NCBI GenBank assembly: GCA_035631115.1 | Contig: DASQJJ010000079.1 | Location: forward strand, 1-50,102 | DNA from: DASQJJ01 sp035631115 | GTDB taxonomy: Bacteria; Patescibacteriota; Microgenomatia; Levybacterales; UBA12049 | DNA: 50,102 nucleotides | Reading direction: 5' to 3' | Shown: positions 9,001 through 14,259 of the stretch, piece after piece | Numbering within the stretch: position 1 is the stretch's first letter | How the letters are laid out: every line of letters starts with the position of its first letter | Program-made: the position numbers and the translations under genes | The notes under the pieces: generated by a model | The model's input: only the letters and a program-made list of their open reading frames with translations | The model's database searches: none | Told to the model about the DNA's origin: nothing

Positions 9001-11729
9001 CCTTGATTTGTTAAAGAAAAAGATGTTGCTGCTCCACCAGAGGCAATATTGTCATACAGGGTAAGATCAATATTTCTGCCTGTTGTCGTGAGGATTGTGT
9101 TGCCTATATCATAGGAGGTTTGCAGTCCACCGCCTCCGCTACAAGTAGAAACTTGATTTGCTCCGGTAAGACAAAGCGTTGTGCCTGAAGCAGATACTAA
9201 GCCAGTCAAGGTAACTGTGCTGTTGGCCGCGAGTGTTGTAAATGCTGCAGTTGAAGGCATTGATAGACCAATTGCAGTATTATTGATTCCTGTGTTGGTG
9301 GTATTAAAGTTGCCAGAAGTAATGACAAGATTATTGCCTCCGGTATTAATTGAAGAAGCACCTAAGCCTGCTACATTAATGGCTCCTGATGTACCGGTAA
9401 TATTCACTGCTCCAGTTGTCACTGTCAGTCCTGTCCCGAAAGTGCCAGTTCCAGAACAATTGATATCTCCAGTTGCATTGGTAATTGTGCAGCCTGTACT
9501 TCCACTTCCTCCGGCTAAGTCAATATTTCCTGCAGCATTTGCAGAGAGGATTGCGGCACCGGTTGTGTCGTTATTGATAAGAAATGTAGAGTTATCAGTC
9601 TGAAGTGAGAACTGATAATTGCTATTGTCTGTTTCGATAAAATTAATTGCTGGGGTAGCATTGGCAATTGTTATATTTCCACCAGATGTTGTTTGACCAG
9701 TAAGATATAAATTTCTATATTGCCTTGTGGGGGAGCCTAAGTCGTATGTTGCATCAACATCTGGACCAATACTTCCATGAACCTCCAGCTTGAAAGGATT
9801 ATTGTCTGCATCGACGTCTGTTGCATTAGCGCCTATGCCGACATTGCCATTGGAAATAAGAAGATTGCCCGATGCACTCGCTGAGATGGTAGGGTCGGAC
9901 ACTCCATTTCCAGAGGAAAAAAGAGTTAGGACACCATCTTTTCCTCCAGAGCCAGCATTATCTGTTCCGAGATTTAATACGCCTGTTGTTGCGTTAAAGA
10001 AAAAAGTGGATCCAGCTACTGTTCCATCCCCACCCAATACAAGATGATCAGACATTGTTGTTGGACGAATAAAATTACCATATGTGCCATCGGTATCTAT
10101 GGTAAAAGGGGAAACGCCTGCTGAAGTAATAGAAGAATCCAAATCCTTTAACACTTGCTGTAGGTTATTTGAGCTGGAATTAACAAAATTATCAAATACG
10201 CCAACCAGATTTGCACCAGAAGTAAGATTGCTTACTCCTGCATCGCTGAGTCCAATTGTTCCAACAGTGAGGGTTTGGGTATTGGGAATGGTGATGCCAC
10301 CTGCTGCAGACACTTGTAAACCATTGGAGGTAATTATCAGATTGCCTGTTGCATTGCCAATTGTTGTGCTTGATCCAGCTGCGCCTGCAAGGGTTGCATC
10401 TCCTGTTGCAGTGAGATTTCCACCAACCGTAAAGCTATTCACAACGCCGTTAACGGAATTGAGTATTGGATTGAGCGTAAAATTAACCTGTCCAGAAGGA
10501 CCAACTACTGGATTGAAGTCACCACTAAAGAAATTAAGCGTATTAGTTGGGGAAGAGATAACCACATCATCTTTTTTGATTATTGCAACAGCAAAATTTC
10601 CAACATTTGCCCAAACAGGAATATTACTTGCACTGATGCTTAAAAATTGTCCAGGAGTACCGACAGGAAGTGTGGCAAGAATATTTGATGCAGATCCATA
10701 CAATATGTCACCTGTATTGTATGTGGTTAATCCTGTACCTCCAACAGTTGGGGAAATAACACCAGAGGTAATTGCTTCTCCTGCAATATTACTTCCTGCA
10801 TCCAGAGTAAGGCTATTTGCAACCATAGCATCTGTAACACATGAACCGCATGAACCTCGTGAAATAACTGTAGCAAGAGTTGAGACATCGCTAATGGTAG
10901 TTCCATCGATTGCAATATCCGATCCTGGCGTGAGGGTAACATCGCCTGTTTGACCTTGAAAAGAATTAACAATTCCCTCTACGGAAATTGTTGGCGTTTG
11001 AGATGCTGCATTGCTAATTGTGATACCTGTACCTGCTTTTATACCGTACAAAATATTTGGCGCAGTAATATTGCCTTTAAAAACACTTGTTCCTTCGACC
11101 AGAAGATTTTTATTGAGTGTTACATCTTCCTTGAGTTGTACGGGAAGTGCAAAGATAATGTGGCCACTTATTTGAAGCTTACTTGTTTCGGCAGCCAAGA
11201 CTTGTTGGCCTTGTGTTTGTTTTTGGTACGTGTGCTCATACTCGTCTACCATAAAGCTTATTCTTGATTTTTGCGTGAATGCAGCCAGGCTCAACAGTGC
11301 ACATAGCACAACCAAGACAGAAAGAATTCGAGGAGAGGGGAGTCTTTTTTTAGCAGTCTTTACCTGTGGCTGCTCTTTAGATTCGTAGTAGTCATTGGAA
11401 AAGCTGTCGTAATAAAACTCGCCACCAACGATTCTAAAAAAGTTTTGAATAAAACTTCTTTTTCGAGACTGCATAGAATCGGTGTCCTGGGATTCTGCGT
11501 CTGGGGCTATCTGTCCAGAGGAGACTTCAGTTTGGAGAGATTGCTGTATTTTGAGAAATTGATTTATTTGGGTTTGGGTGTAGCCAATTTCACCACTCTG
11601 AGTGATAGTCGGTTTGAGGATTTGGTGCTCATTCCAATTGAGAAGTACGTCTGTAGACACGCCTAGAATTTGTGAAGCATCGTGAAGCGAGATGAGTTTT
11701 TGAGCTTGGCTTGAGTCAGATTTATCCAT
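1..11729 (-). CDS. Giant membrane-anchored beta-strand-repeat surface protein with N-terminal MerR-like HTH (partial, 3' end outside window)
   Basis: A single minus-strand frame is open from ATG at 11729 to the left edge (at least 3909 codons, no stop). I checked the frame at the start and around 10.3 kb, 8.5 kb, 5.5 kb and 1-60. Residues 10-65 read as a MerR/excisionase-type helix-turn-helix (ISLHDASQILGVSTDVLLNW, then a basic wing and QINQFLKIQQ). Residues 134-152 form one hydrophobic membrane segment. The rest is Gly/Thr/Asn/Ser-rich with short repeats such as GDITASGAITGLTGISS, AYQAGNTI modules and a 'YDLGSPTRQYRNLYL' stretch near 9.7 kb, typical of phage-tail-fibre or adhesin-like beta-strand-repeat proteins. 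The implied topology is cytoplasmic DNA-binding head, one membrane pass and an enormous extracellular fibre. It shares its first ~165 residues' architecture with the next gene upstream. Surface attachment or motility is inferred; the C-terminus is not visible. Confidence 0.9.
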   Translation of the reverse strand, partial: MDKSDSSQAQKLISLHDASQILGVSTDVLLNWNEHQILKPTITQSGEIGYTQTQINQFLKIQQSLQTEVSSGQIAPDAESQDTDSMQSRKRSFIQNFFRIVGGEFYYDSFSNDYYESKEQPQVKTAKKRLPSPRILSVLVVLCALLSLAAFTQKSRISFMVDEYEHTYQKQTQGQQVLAAETSKLQISGHIIFALPVQLKEDVTLNKNLLVEGTSVFKGNITAPNILYGIKAGTGITISNAASQTPTISVEGIVNSFQGQTGDVTLTPGSDIAIDGTTISDVSTLATVISRGSCGSCVTDAMVANSLTLDAGSNIAGEAITSGVISPTVGGTGLTTYNTGDILYGSASNILATLPVGTPGQFLSISASNIPVWANVGNFAVAIIKKDDVVISSPTNTLNFFSGDFNPVVGPSGQVNFTLNPILNSVNGVVNSFTVGGNLTATGDATLAGAAGSSTTIGNATGNLIITSNGLQVSAAGGITIPNTQTLTVGTIGLSDAGVSNLTSGANLVGVFDNFVNSSSNNLQQVLKDLDSSITSAGVSPFTIDTDGTYGNFIRPTTMSDHLVLGGDGTVAGSTFFFNATTGVLNLGTDNAGSGGKDGVLTLFSSGNGVSDPTISASASGNLLISNGNVGIGANATDVDADNNPFKLEVHGSIGPDVDATYDLGSPTRQYRNLYLTGQTTSGGNITIANATPAINFIETDNSNYQFSLQTDNSTFLINNDTTGAAILSANAAGNIDLAGGSGSTGCTITNATGDINCSGTGTFGTGLTVTTGAVNITGTSGAINVAGLGASSINTGGNNLVITSGNFNTTNTGINNTAIGLSMPSTAAFTTLAANSTVTLTGLVSASGTTLCLTGANQVSTCSGGGGLQTSYDIGNTILTTTGRNIDLTLYDNIASGGAATSFSLTNQGTAPALVINDTNSQINNSIILESNGIANLTLDELGNATTSGTIVTTNATSSTSPSKGAIVAAGGVGVGENLTVGQIGTFGAGLTVTTGAVNITGTSGTLTLAGLGASSISTGGNTLTFTSSNFNTTATGINNTAIGATTPSTGAFTVLSSTGDTTVSSGAGANTVVGNATGTFALTSTGLNVTTGGALTGVSSLDTIAISPTALTFTSTAPTISVSTPATNINIDAGTTGAVNIAGASTGDVNLAGGYTSTGCTVTNSSGDLLCSGTISSNGNILSNLFQRSNGALSPTFNTDDLLLGSTATSAARFAFSNVAFGIPTASLSAGITGATYVTADGTLATTNSQPLILGSSTTGAISLGADATERAITIGNTTGATALNLNAGSGNINFYSASNTLTNAGNLTLAGSVQAGTTGTFGTGLTVTTGAVNITGTSGALSLTGLTASSINTGANALTFTSSNFNTTASGINSTAIGANTPSTGAFTTLSSTGDTTLSSGAGANTVVGNATGTFALTSTGLNVTTGGVLTGVASIDSITTSPTALTFTSTAPSISVSTPATNISLDAGTTGVVNIAGVSTGDVNIAGGTGNTGCTVYNATGNLDCTGTITSGGSVLTNLFQRNNGALSPTFITDDLLLGATSTSSAKFAFYNVGSGIPTASISAGIAGGLYLTADGTLSTTANQALTLGTSTTGAINVGSDGTPRTITVGNTTGATALNLNAGSGNINFYSASNTLDASGNLTIAGTFTNNGTINTDTLSASALTFSGANPTISPSTVNTGLTLQQNGNGQLTLGSATGTNVVQGTNFAVNNLGAITAATTTNTINGAIINSSTQTFASHQIIDSGVLTLATSANGNLTLTPNGTGQTILTTTPVSSVFVGSSSNTPAILSVSGGIGNNAALNINNNNNGDLITASSSGVTKFTVNNGGGITTPNFSVTSGGVATLGTANSTTGQLVFTNSAATGTTTFQAGNQGASNITYTLPTSAPAADGSVLSAQTNGILTWAAASCPTCLVQVPPTTSQNTVTPTANNTVSLTLNGTTGTGTPHIFDVANSSQVVKSFFDATGAFNTTLAIVAPTATNTINGLVIDGAGGLSGTLTSITPSGAFTVGSQSQNLTLQGAVTSLTSTDTGVTNTLTFATPASGNKTITIPNADGTVAVSASGVVTLDANGDITCPDCLTTGTGNGNATGVILAPSSAQTDATTNNSIFINKSGVGSLFNLTQSSTLGGAYSTNDVVFTRNLTGGVNAKGGSLLSLSDSSSGAGANTATGILITEATPVASALYTGNFIDLQRADVAGGGLVSKFSVSSIGNVLASGTINGLTITNNGTNTLNIAAGKSFVVNNSLTLNGTDATSFTFPTTTGGTVITSNAPSQSITSAQTSGTLLSLTGTSLTNTATGAAILLSNSSGDQIGLSIQLTGATTDTTNALVVNNGIADTASISKAGSAQFIGVNSGIGLLQGSGGFTLTGATNINTTGTAATNIGTGAGSNVTLGNATGTLTLGGFSTDKGILYTNGSGVVAQTAQGAANTVLHGNGTGAPTFSIVDLTADVGASLLPVTNGGTGLASLTLNGVVLGNGSSTAVVTAAGNAYEVLRVPAGGGTPAFGSIDLSQGAAVTGVLGIANGGTNANGIGSAGSIAFSNSGTSYGFSGQGTAGQALLSGGINAPTWTTGTLALGQNFITAGASALTLTTGGSPTNATLPTGNITLADLESAQTFSGDKTFSPTGTNNISFNMDFDSPLLRNFYSATDTSSGSAYIVNNSATSGTVGIVGESYALVGTDNGTGANTTTGINFEDVTAHTNNTFDAINFGTGLTNFLNSSSIKITGAGAITGATGVSTTTLNTSSTVNFANLNSGAGSALCTDGSFNLVYCVAGSSTATLQSAYNLGNIITTSSNKNVEFYLANSIVDSNFYIEEQGTPASGSAVIINNASGTPNTLLALQNNRDNVLLASSSGTLSLLGNNAADITTIMPGYSLTIQPIENALNSGTGGNVFVSAGNETGTTSTGGSITINAGSGTSTNGAVNIGTSNTSYIALGGVGVNTQLPTLSNGSGSALCRNAITGYIVVCSAGSSSATLQSAYDQGNTILTTDNRDINFTLANTAVPSSFIVTNEGTATTSAVIINDTNTAINSTLFAIESDGSVNLGIDELGNATTSGSLTTTGTGTITSANGLTVQANGANITGGIANNDDGITNTGSIAGATDISASGILTLSGASPLTFSNTNPVVSLATAGNNGVLTIKDAEVIPNTLLTLTDAGTTGNLSVTGDLNASNNVKTNGTTRIDNNGNLVNIPTIQSGAITTTGLLTFNGVGPTDITTGANEELTLVANGAGKINLNDTVLLADPTALTQGSLAICRNINGELATCSANATGVTLQEAYQAGNTIDANNTYGSIAFTLDAGSNAEFTATNSGSATNTFSINDTDSGPTHTALNILSAGVSKLTISELGTLTTSGNIATTGTGTITSAGALTVSSGGIANNGGGITGAGAITGGTGITSSGTISFTGLATNGVVYTTGGTGTLNTEAQLSSARGGTSADLSGATQGSIPYFSSTGIMSVLPPTTAGYVLVTNGVGANPSWTNPAALGTNFWNEINGALSPKNITDDLLLGGNATSSATFAFYNVASGTPTASISAGVNGGIFISASGTVATTANQTLTLGNNTTGAINFFNTNNLLTSSGNLTIAGSLTNNGTINTNTFTASALTFSGANPTISPSTTNTGLTLQQNGNGTLTLGTTNGTNVIQGTNFAVTSSGNITAATSVNTINGIIINSGAVSNVSSLDTISVSATALGFAGTGAITSGAATNLSLTSGTSGTVTVDSGTTGTVNLGTGNNAKTINIGTGNAGNIIHIGDNNTVADTITLGSALDTVSISSNAFNLTSLGAISGVTTLNLSGAITGATSINTINGAIINGSTQTFASHAISDTGALTIATGGNGNLSFTPDKIGNTVISSDAGGNAALIVNKQASIGDIFTASSSGVTKFTLANNGDITASGAITGLTGISS
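781..1150. repeat. Internal long-range repeat of the giant gene, copy A
   Basis: The stretch beginning at 781 is strongly similar to that beginning at 6601 (offset 5820 bases, in frame). The shared text covers the 'no-NGTLTLQQ..' region and the following TF(S)GANPTI block. After about 1040 the offset grows to 5913 because the second copy has 93 extra bases (31 codons). It shows that whole modules of the fibre were duplicated. Confidence 0.75.
6601..7070. repeat. Internal long-range repeat of the giant gene, copy B
   Basis: This is the counterpart of the copy at 781-1150. It carries an in-frame 93-base insertion that holds an additional small repeat module. Confidence 0.7.
6814..7770. repeat. 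1008-bp-spaced tandem repeat of the giant gene, unit 1
   Basis: The sequence from 6814 recurs at an exact offset of 1008 bases (336 codons). Matching anchors were seen at 6814/7822, 6843/7851, 7267/8275 and 7741/8749. The unit contains the Cys-pair block (GCTVYNATGNLDC on the coding strand) and the GDTT..SSGAGANT block. Confidence 0.85.
7822..8778. repeat. 1008-bp-spaced tandem repeat of the giant gene, unit 2
   Basis: This is the second copy of the 336-codon unit. A third, partial copy of its distal part follows with the anchor at 8602 repeated at 9274 (offset 672, two thirds of 1008), which suggests a 336-base sub-period. Confidence 0.85.
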
Positions 11730-11758
11730 ATTGTTATAGTTATTGGGTTTTGAAAAAA

Positions 11759-11791
11759 TTGTGCCCTATTTTTCATATTTTTCAGGCACAA
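11759..11791. promoter_or_regulatory. TTGTGCC inverted repeat upstream of the giant gene
   Basis: TTGTGCC at 11759-11765 and GGCACAA at 11785-11791 form a 7-bp inverted repeat with a 19-base spacer, 30-62 bases upstream of the giant gene start. Another GGCACAAA lies at 11833-11840, and ATTTGTGCC recurs at 13826-13834. This is a candidate operator; no regulator is proven. Confidence 0.35.
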
Positions 11792-11842
11792 ATCTATCTT
11801 AAATGATGCGTGAAAACCCTGTGTGTAAGTGAGGCACAAAAT

Positions 11843-11868
11843 GACCTGTAAAGACCTGTGTAGACCTG
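11843..11868. repeat. Three GACCTG repeats phased at 10 bp
   Basis: GACCTG occurs at 11843, 11853 and 11863, exactly one helical turn apart, between the stop of the 458-aa gene and the giant gene (about 115-140 bases upstream of the latter's start). Phasing on one face of the helix suits a protein-binding site. Confidence 0.5.
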
Positions 11869-11877
11869 AGGCTAAAT
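11867..11877. repeat. 11-bp inverted repeat, left arm (flanks the 458-aa gene)
   Basis: TGAGGCTAAAT lies one base beyond the stop codon of the 458-aa gene. Its exact reverse complement ATTTAGCCTCA is at 13898-13908, on the far side of that gene and its upstream gap. Confidence 0.4.
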
Positions 11878-11878
11878 G

Positions 11879-13255
11879 TTAATTAATAAATGACTGAAGA
11901 AGATCTTTTGTAACTTGATCGGGGTTAAGATTCATCCCTGTTAAGTCTTCTCGAGTAATATATTTTCTAAAGAGCACATTATGTTTTGATGTACGGGGGA
12001 AGAAGAGATCTCTTTTTATTCCCACAAATCCGAGTCGCGTTACTAGTCTACTTAGTGGGGTAGAGAGCCTCATTTTATCGTCGTTGTAATTGTCGTACTC
12101 TATTTCTTTTACTCCTGGTCCAACGACCTCCATAAGTCTTTCAAAAAATCTATCAGAATCACTATGGAGCTCTGGCTTGCTAATTTTATAGTCTCTTCCT
12201 TGAAAGCGCACAACAACTGTGCCATCCATTTTTTGATCAATTTCCAAAAACTTCTGAGAAGGCACATCTAGATTATTAGAGTGTGCTGCAGGGGATAGCT
12301 TCTTAGGTTTTTTAAAAAGGAAAAGCGTCATGCCAGATGAGGCTATAACGATAAGAATAAGTTGGTTTCGTGCGTCATTAGTAGCAGGATTTGTCGCTGG
12401 ATTGGGTGATAGACCTGCTCCGGAAATATTCATGGCCAAAACATCTGACTGATTTGTTTTGCCAGTAATGTTACCTCCAGAATCAAAAAGAGAATTAGGG
12501 GAGCTAGGAGTATTGCTTTGCACAGCCGTGTTGGCATAGGTGGATACATCGTTGGCATCTTTATTTTGATTTTTTTGAGCAATCTGAGTTTTTATAGCCC
12601 CTGCAACAGAGGCTGTTGGCGATTGGTATGTGTGATTGCTAACATTATTTTGTTGTTTGTTGGCAAAAATAGCATTGGGTGTTTTTGCTGAAAATGCACT
12701 TGTTGATTCTGCTTGGCTGTCTTTATTGATTTGCACTGATTGTGTGGTTGATTGGGGGAGGTTGAATTGAAGTTGGCTTGTTTGTGCGCCTAACACATTA
12801 GATTGACTCACTGATTTTTCTTGATATGTTTTTTCGTACTGATTAAGAAGAGAATTGAATTGTCCTTGCTGAGCTAAAACTCCAAGTGTCAAAACACTCA
12901 CCACAATCGTGGCTGAAGAGAAAAAGCGAATAGATGCCGTGGGGTTATGAGCCTGAGGATGCAGAGGGGAGTCTGCGATGGTGGTTGAAAAATTGGTAAA
13001 ACGCGAGGTAGCTTCTGTTGGTGTGGTCATGGGTCTTTCTGTGGCTACTTTTGTTGTACGCAGGGACTGCTGAATTTTTAGGAATTGGTCAATTTGGTCT
13101 CGAGTGTATCCAATTTGGCCAGATGACGTAATTGTAGGTTTAAGAATTTGGTGTTCGTTCCATCGCAGTAAGACATCAACCGAAACCGCCAGTACAACTG
13201 CGGTTTCTTGTAATGTTAATAATTTCGAAGGGTCTACTGGGCGAGATGAATCCAT
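11879..13255 (-). CDS. Two-pass membrane protein with N-terminal MerR-like HTH and cytoplasmic C-terminal domain
   Basis: This 458-residue protein is a paralogue of the N-terminus of the giant protein. Residues 10-65 carry the same helix-turn-helix (LTLQETAVVLAVSVDVLLRW, HQILKPTITSSGQIGYT), and after a linker there is a membrane segment at about 109-128 followed by the shared juxtamembrane pattern 'YEKTYQEK...VLGAQTS'. Residues 165-295 are a Gln/Asn/Thr/Ser-rich stretch expected outside. A second membrane segment lies at about 298-314, followed by a 140-residue charged C-terminal domain expected inside. The C-terminal domain was not recognised. It could be a membrane-embedded transcription regulator that senses the surface layer, or a structural partner of the fibre. 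It is preceded by a long AT-rich gap with a perfect palindrome. Confidence 0.85.
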   Translation of the reverse strand: MDSSRPVDPSKLLTLQETAVVLAVSVDVLLRWNEHQILKPTITSSGQIGYTRDQIDQFLKIQQSLRTTKVATERPMTTPTEATSRFTNFSTTIADSPLHPQAHNPTASIRFFSSATIVVSVLTLGVLAQQGQFNSLLNQYEKTYQEKSVSQSNVLGAQTSQLQFNLPQSTTQSVQINKDSQAESTSAFSAKTPNAIFANKQQNNVSNHTYQSPTASVAGAIKTQIAQKNQNKDANDVSTYANTAVQSNTPSSPNSLFDSGGNITGKTNQSDVLAMNISGAGLSPNPATNPATNDARNQLILIVIASSGMTLFLFKKPKKLSPAAHSNNLDVPSQKFLEIDQKMDGTVVVRFQGRDYKISKPELHSDSDRFFERLMEVVGPGVKEIEYDNYNDDKMRLSTPLSRLVTRLGFVGIKRDLFFPRTSKHNVLFRKYITREDLTGMNLNPDQVTKDLLQSFIN

Positions 13256-13382
13256 ATTTTAATATCCTAGAATAATTTATTTTTTTAACAAAAATATACT
13301 AACAAAAATAGGATACATCTAACTGTAAAGGCTTTTAATAGTAGTAGTCAATAACTATTTTTTTCACATACTTCGTAAAGAA

Positions 13383-13402
13383 TAGATTGATATATCAATC
13401 TA
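13383..13402. promoter_or_regulatory. 20-bp perfect palindrome, candidate operator
   Basis: TAGATTGATATATCAATCTA is a perfect dyad 128 bases upstream of the start of the HTH-bearing 458-aa membrane protein. MerR-type regulators bind dyads of about this size, so autoregulation is plausible but unproven. Confidence 0.5.
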
Positions 13403-13897
13403 AATTAATATATGTAAAATCATAACTCTATGAAAAACCTTACAAAAGTATCATTATTGAATATTTTTTATCATCAAATAGTATTTTCTGTAATACAGAT
13501 AGGGCATAATATTTTTATGATTTTTAGAGATTTTTTGCACAAAAAGACAGTAAATGAAAAATTGCCCTAAAGAAAACACTATAAAAATACTAGATATTTT
13601 TATAAAAAAGTGTATCAAAAAAGAAGGCCTATTTTATGACAATATATACAATATAGGACTTTATACATATGTACTATGGGGTTGTAAAGAAATATCTTAT
13701 AAAAAAGACATATTTTAGCCTTAATTTTTTAGTTTACCTTTCATAAAGGTATGTATTGTCCAATTGAATATGTATTCTAGCGAAGTCTCTTTGAAGTATT
13801 ACGAGTTGTTAAGGCTTGTGAGCCAATTTGTGCCACGTGAGTAATTTTTAGGTAAACGTATGGCATTTGCTAGTGTATTAGGCACGAAATCGTGCGA

Positions 13898-13908
13898 ATT
13901 TAGCCTCA
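13898..13908. repeat. 11-bp inverted repeat, right arm
   Basis: ATTTAGCCTCA is the exact reverse complement of 11867-11877. The two arms enclose the 458-aa gene with its upstream gap and nothing else. Confidence 0.4.
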
Positions 13909-13941
13909 AAGCCTGTAGAATGCCCTAGGACGCGTTAATTC

Positions 13942-14256
13942 TTATTGTCCATCCTTTAGTGCGTTTTTTTCCACTTTCTCTACAGCTTTTTCCTCGTCAA
14001 TAATGAGTGATTCAATGCCAAGGAAAACAGTCGCCACATCTTGCTTAATTTTTAATATTGCTTGTTCTACTTTTACTTCTTTTACTTTTTGATTTTTATT
14101 AAAGATAGTAAGTTCTTGATTTATAATAGAAATAAAATTCGCGTGCATTGGAAAAACATCAAATCTACCAACTTCATTGAATGAGCTTATTCTATCGGTT
14201 TCACCCTCAAAAATAATGTTTTCTGCGTCTCGTACTTTTACTTGTATTGGTTTCAT
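13942..14256 (-). CDS. atpC: F1-type ATPase epsilon subunit, short form
   Basis: This 104-residue protein matches the N-terminal beta-sandwich of F1 epsilon (IQVKVRDAENIIFEGETDRI, then 'GRFDVFPMHANFISII'). The C-terminal two-helix domain that inhibits ATP hydrolysis in most bacteria is missing: only about 15 charged residues follow the sandwich, against a usual length of about 135. It is the last gene of the ATPase operon, three bases after the beta stop. In a normal enzyme it joins gamma to the c ring. Without the helical domain the motor may lack this brake on hydrolysis. Confidence 0.85.
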   Translation of the reverse strand: MKPIQVKVRDAENIIFEGETDRISSFNEVGRFDVFPMHANFISIINQELTIFNKNQKVKEVKVEQAILKIKQDVATVFLGIESLIIDEEKAVEKVEKNALKDGQ

Positions 14257-14259
14257 TGT

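Larger units (their letters stand above)
13256..13941. other. 686-base AT-rich gap without a recognisable gene
   Basis: No convincing reading frame, tRNA or rRNA was seen. It holds a 20-bp palindrome (13383-13402), an ATTTGTGCC motif (13826-13834), a small GCACG-loop-CGTGC hairpin (13882-13895) and an 11-bp arm matching 11867-11877. From 13256 to about 13740 it is extremely AT-rich with many runs of A and T. It serves at least as the promoter region of the 458-aa gene and as the trailer of the ATPase operon. Confidence 0.6.

Noticed and set aside
16..11267. Many plus-strand frames of 60-302 codons rich in Val, Pro and Ala, and a few short minus-strand frames in other phases
   Set aside because: They mirror the glycine/threonine/asparagine-rich repeats of the single long minus-strand frame, have no family signature and no start signals.
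1..11729. CRISPR array or satellite DNA because of heavy repetition
   Set aside because: Repeats are not short identical units with unique spacers; they are divergent, keep codon phase and encode a protein.
13256..13941. A tRNA or structured RNA gene in the AT-rich gap
   Set aside because: I found no cloverleaf or conserved RNA motif; only short palindromes and A/T runs.
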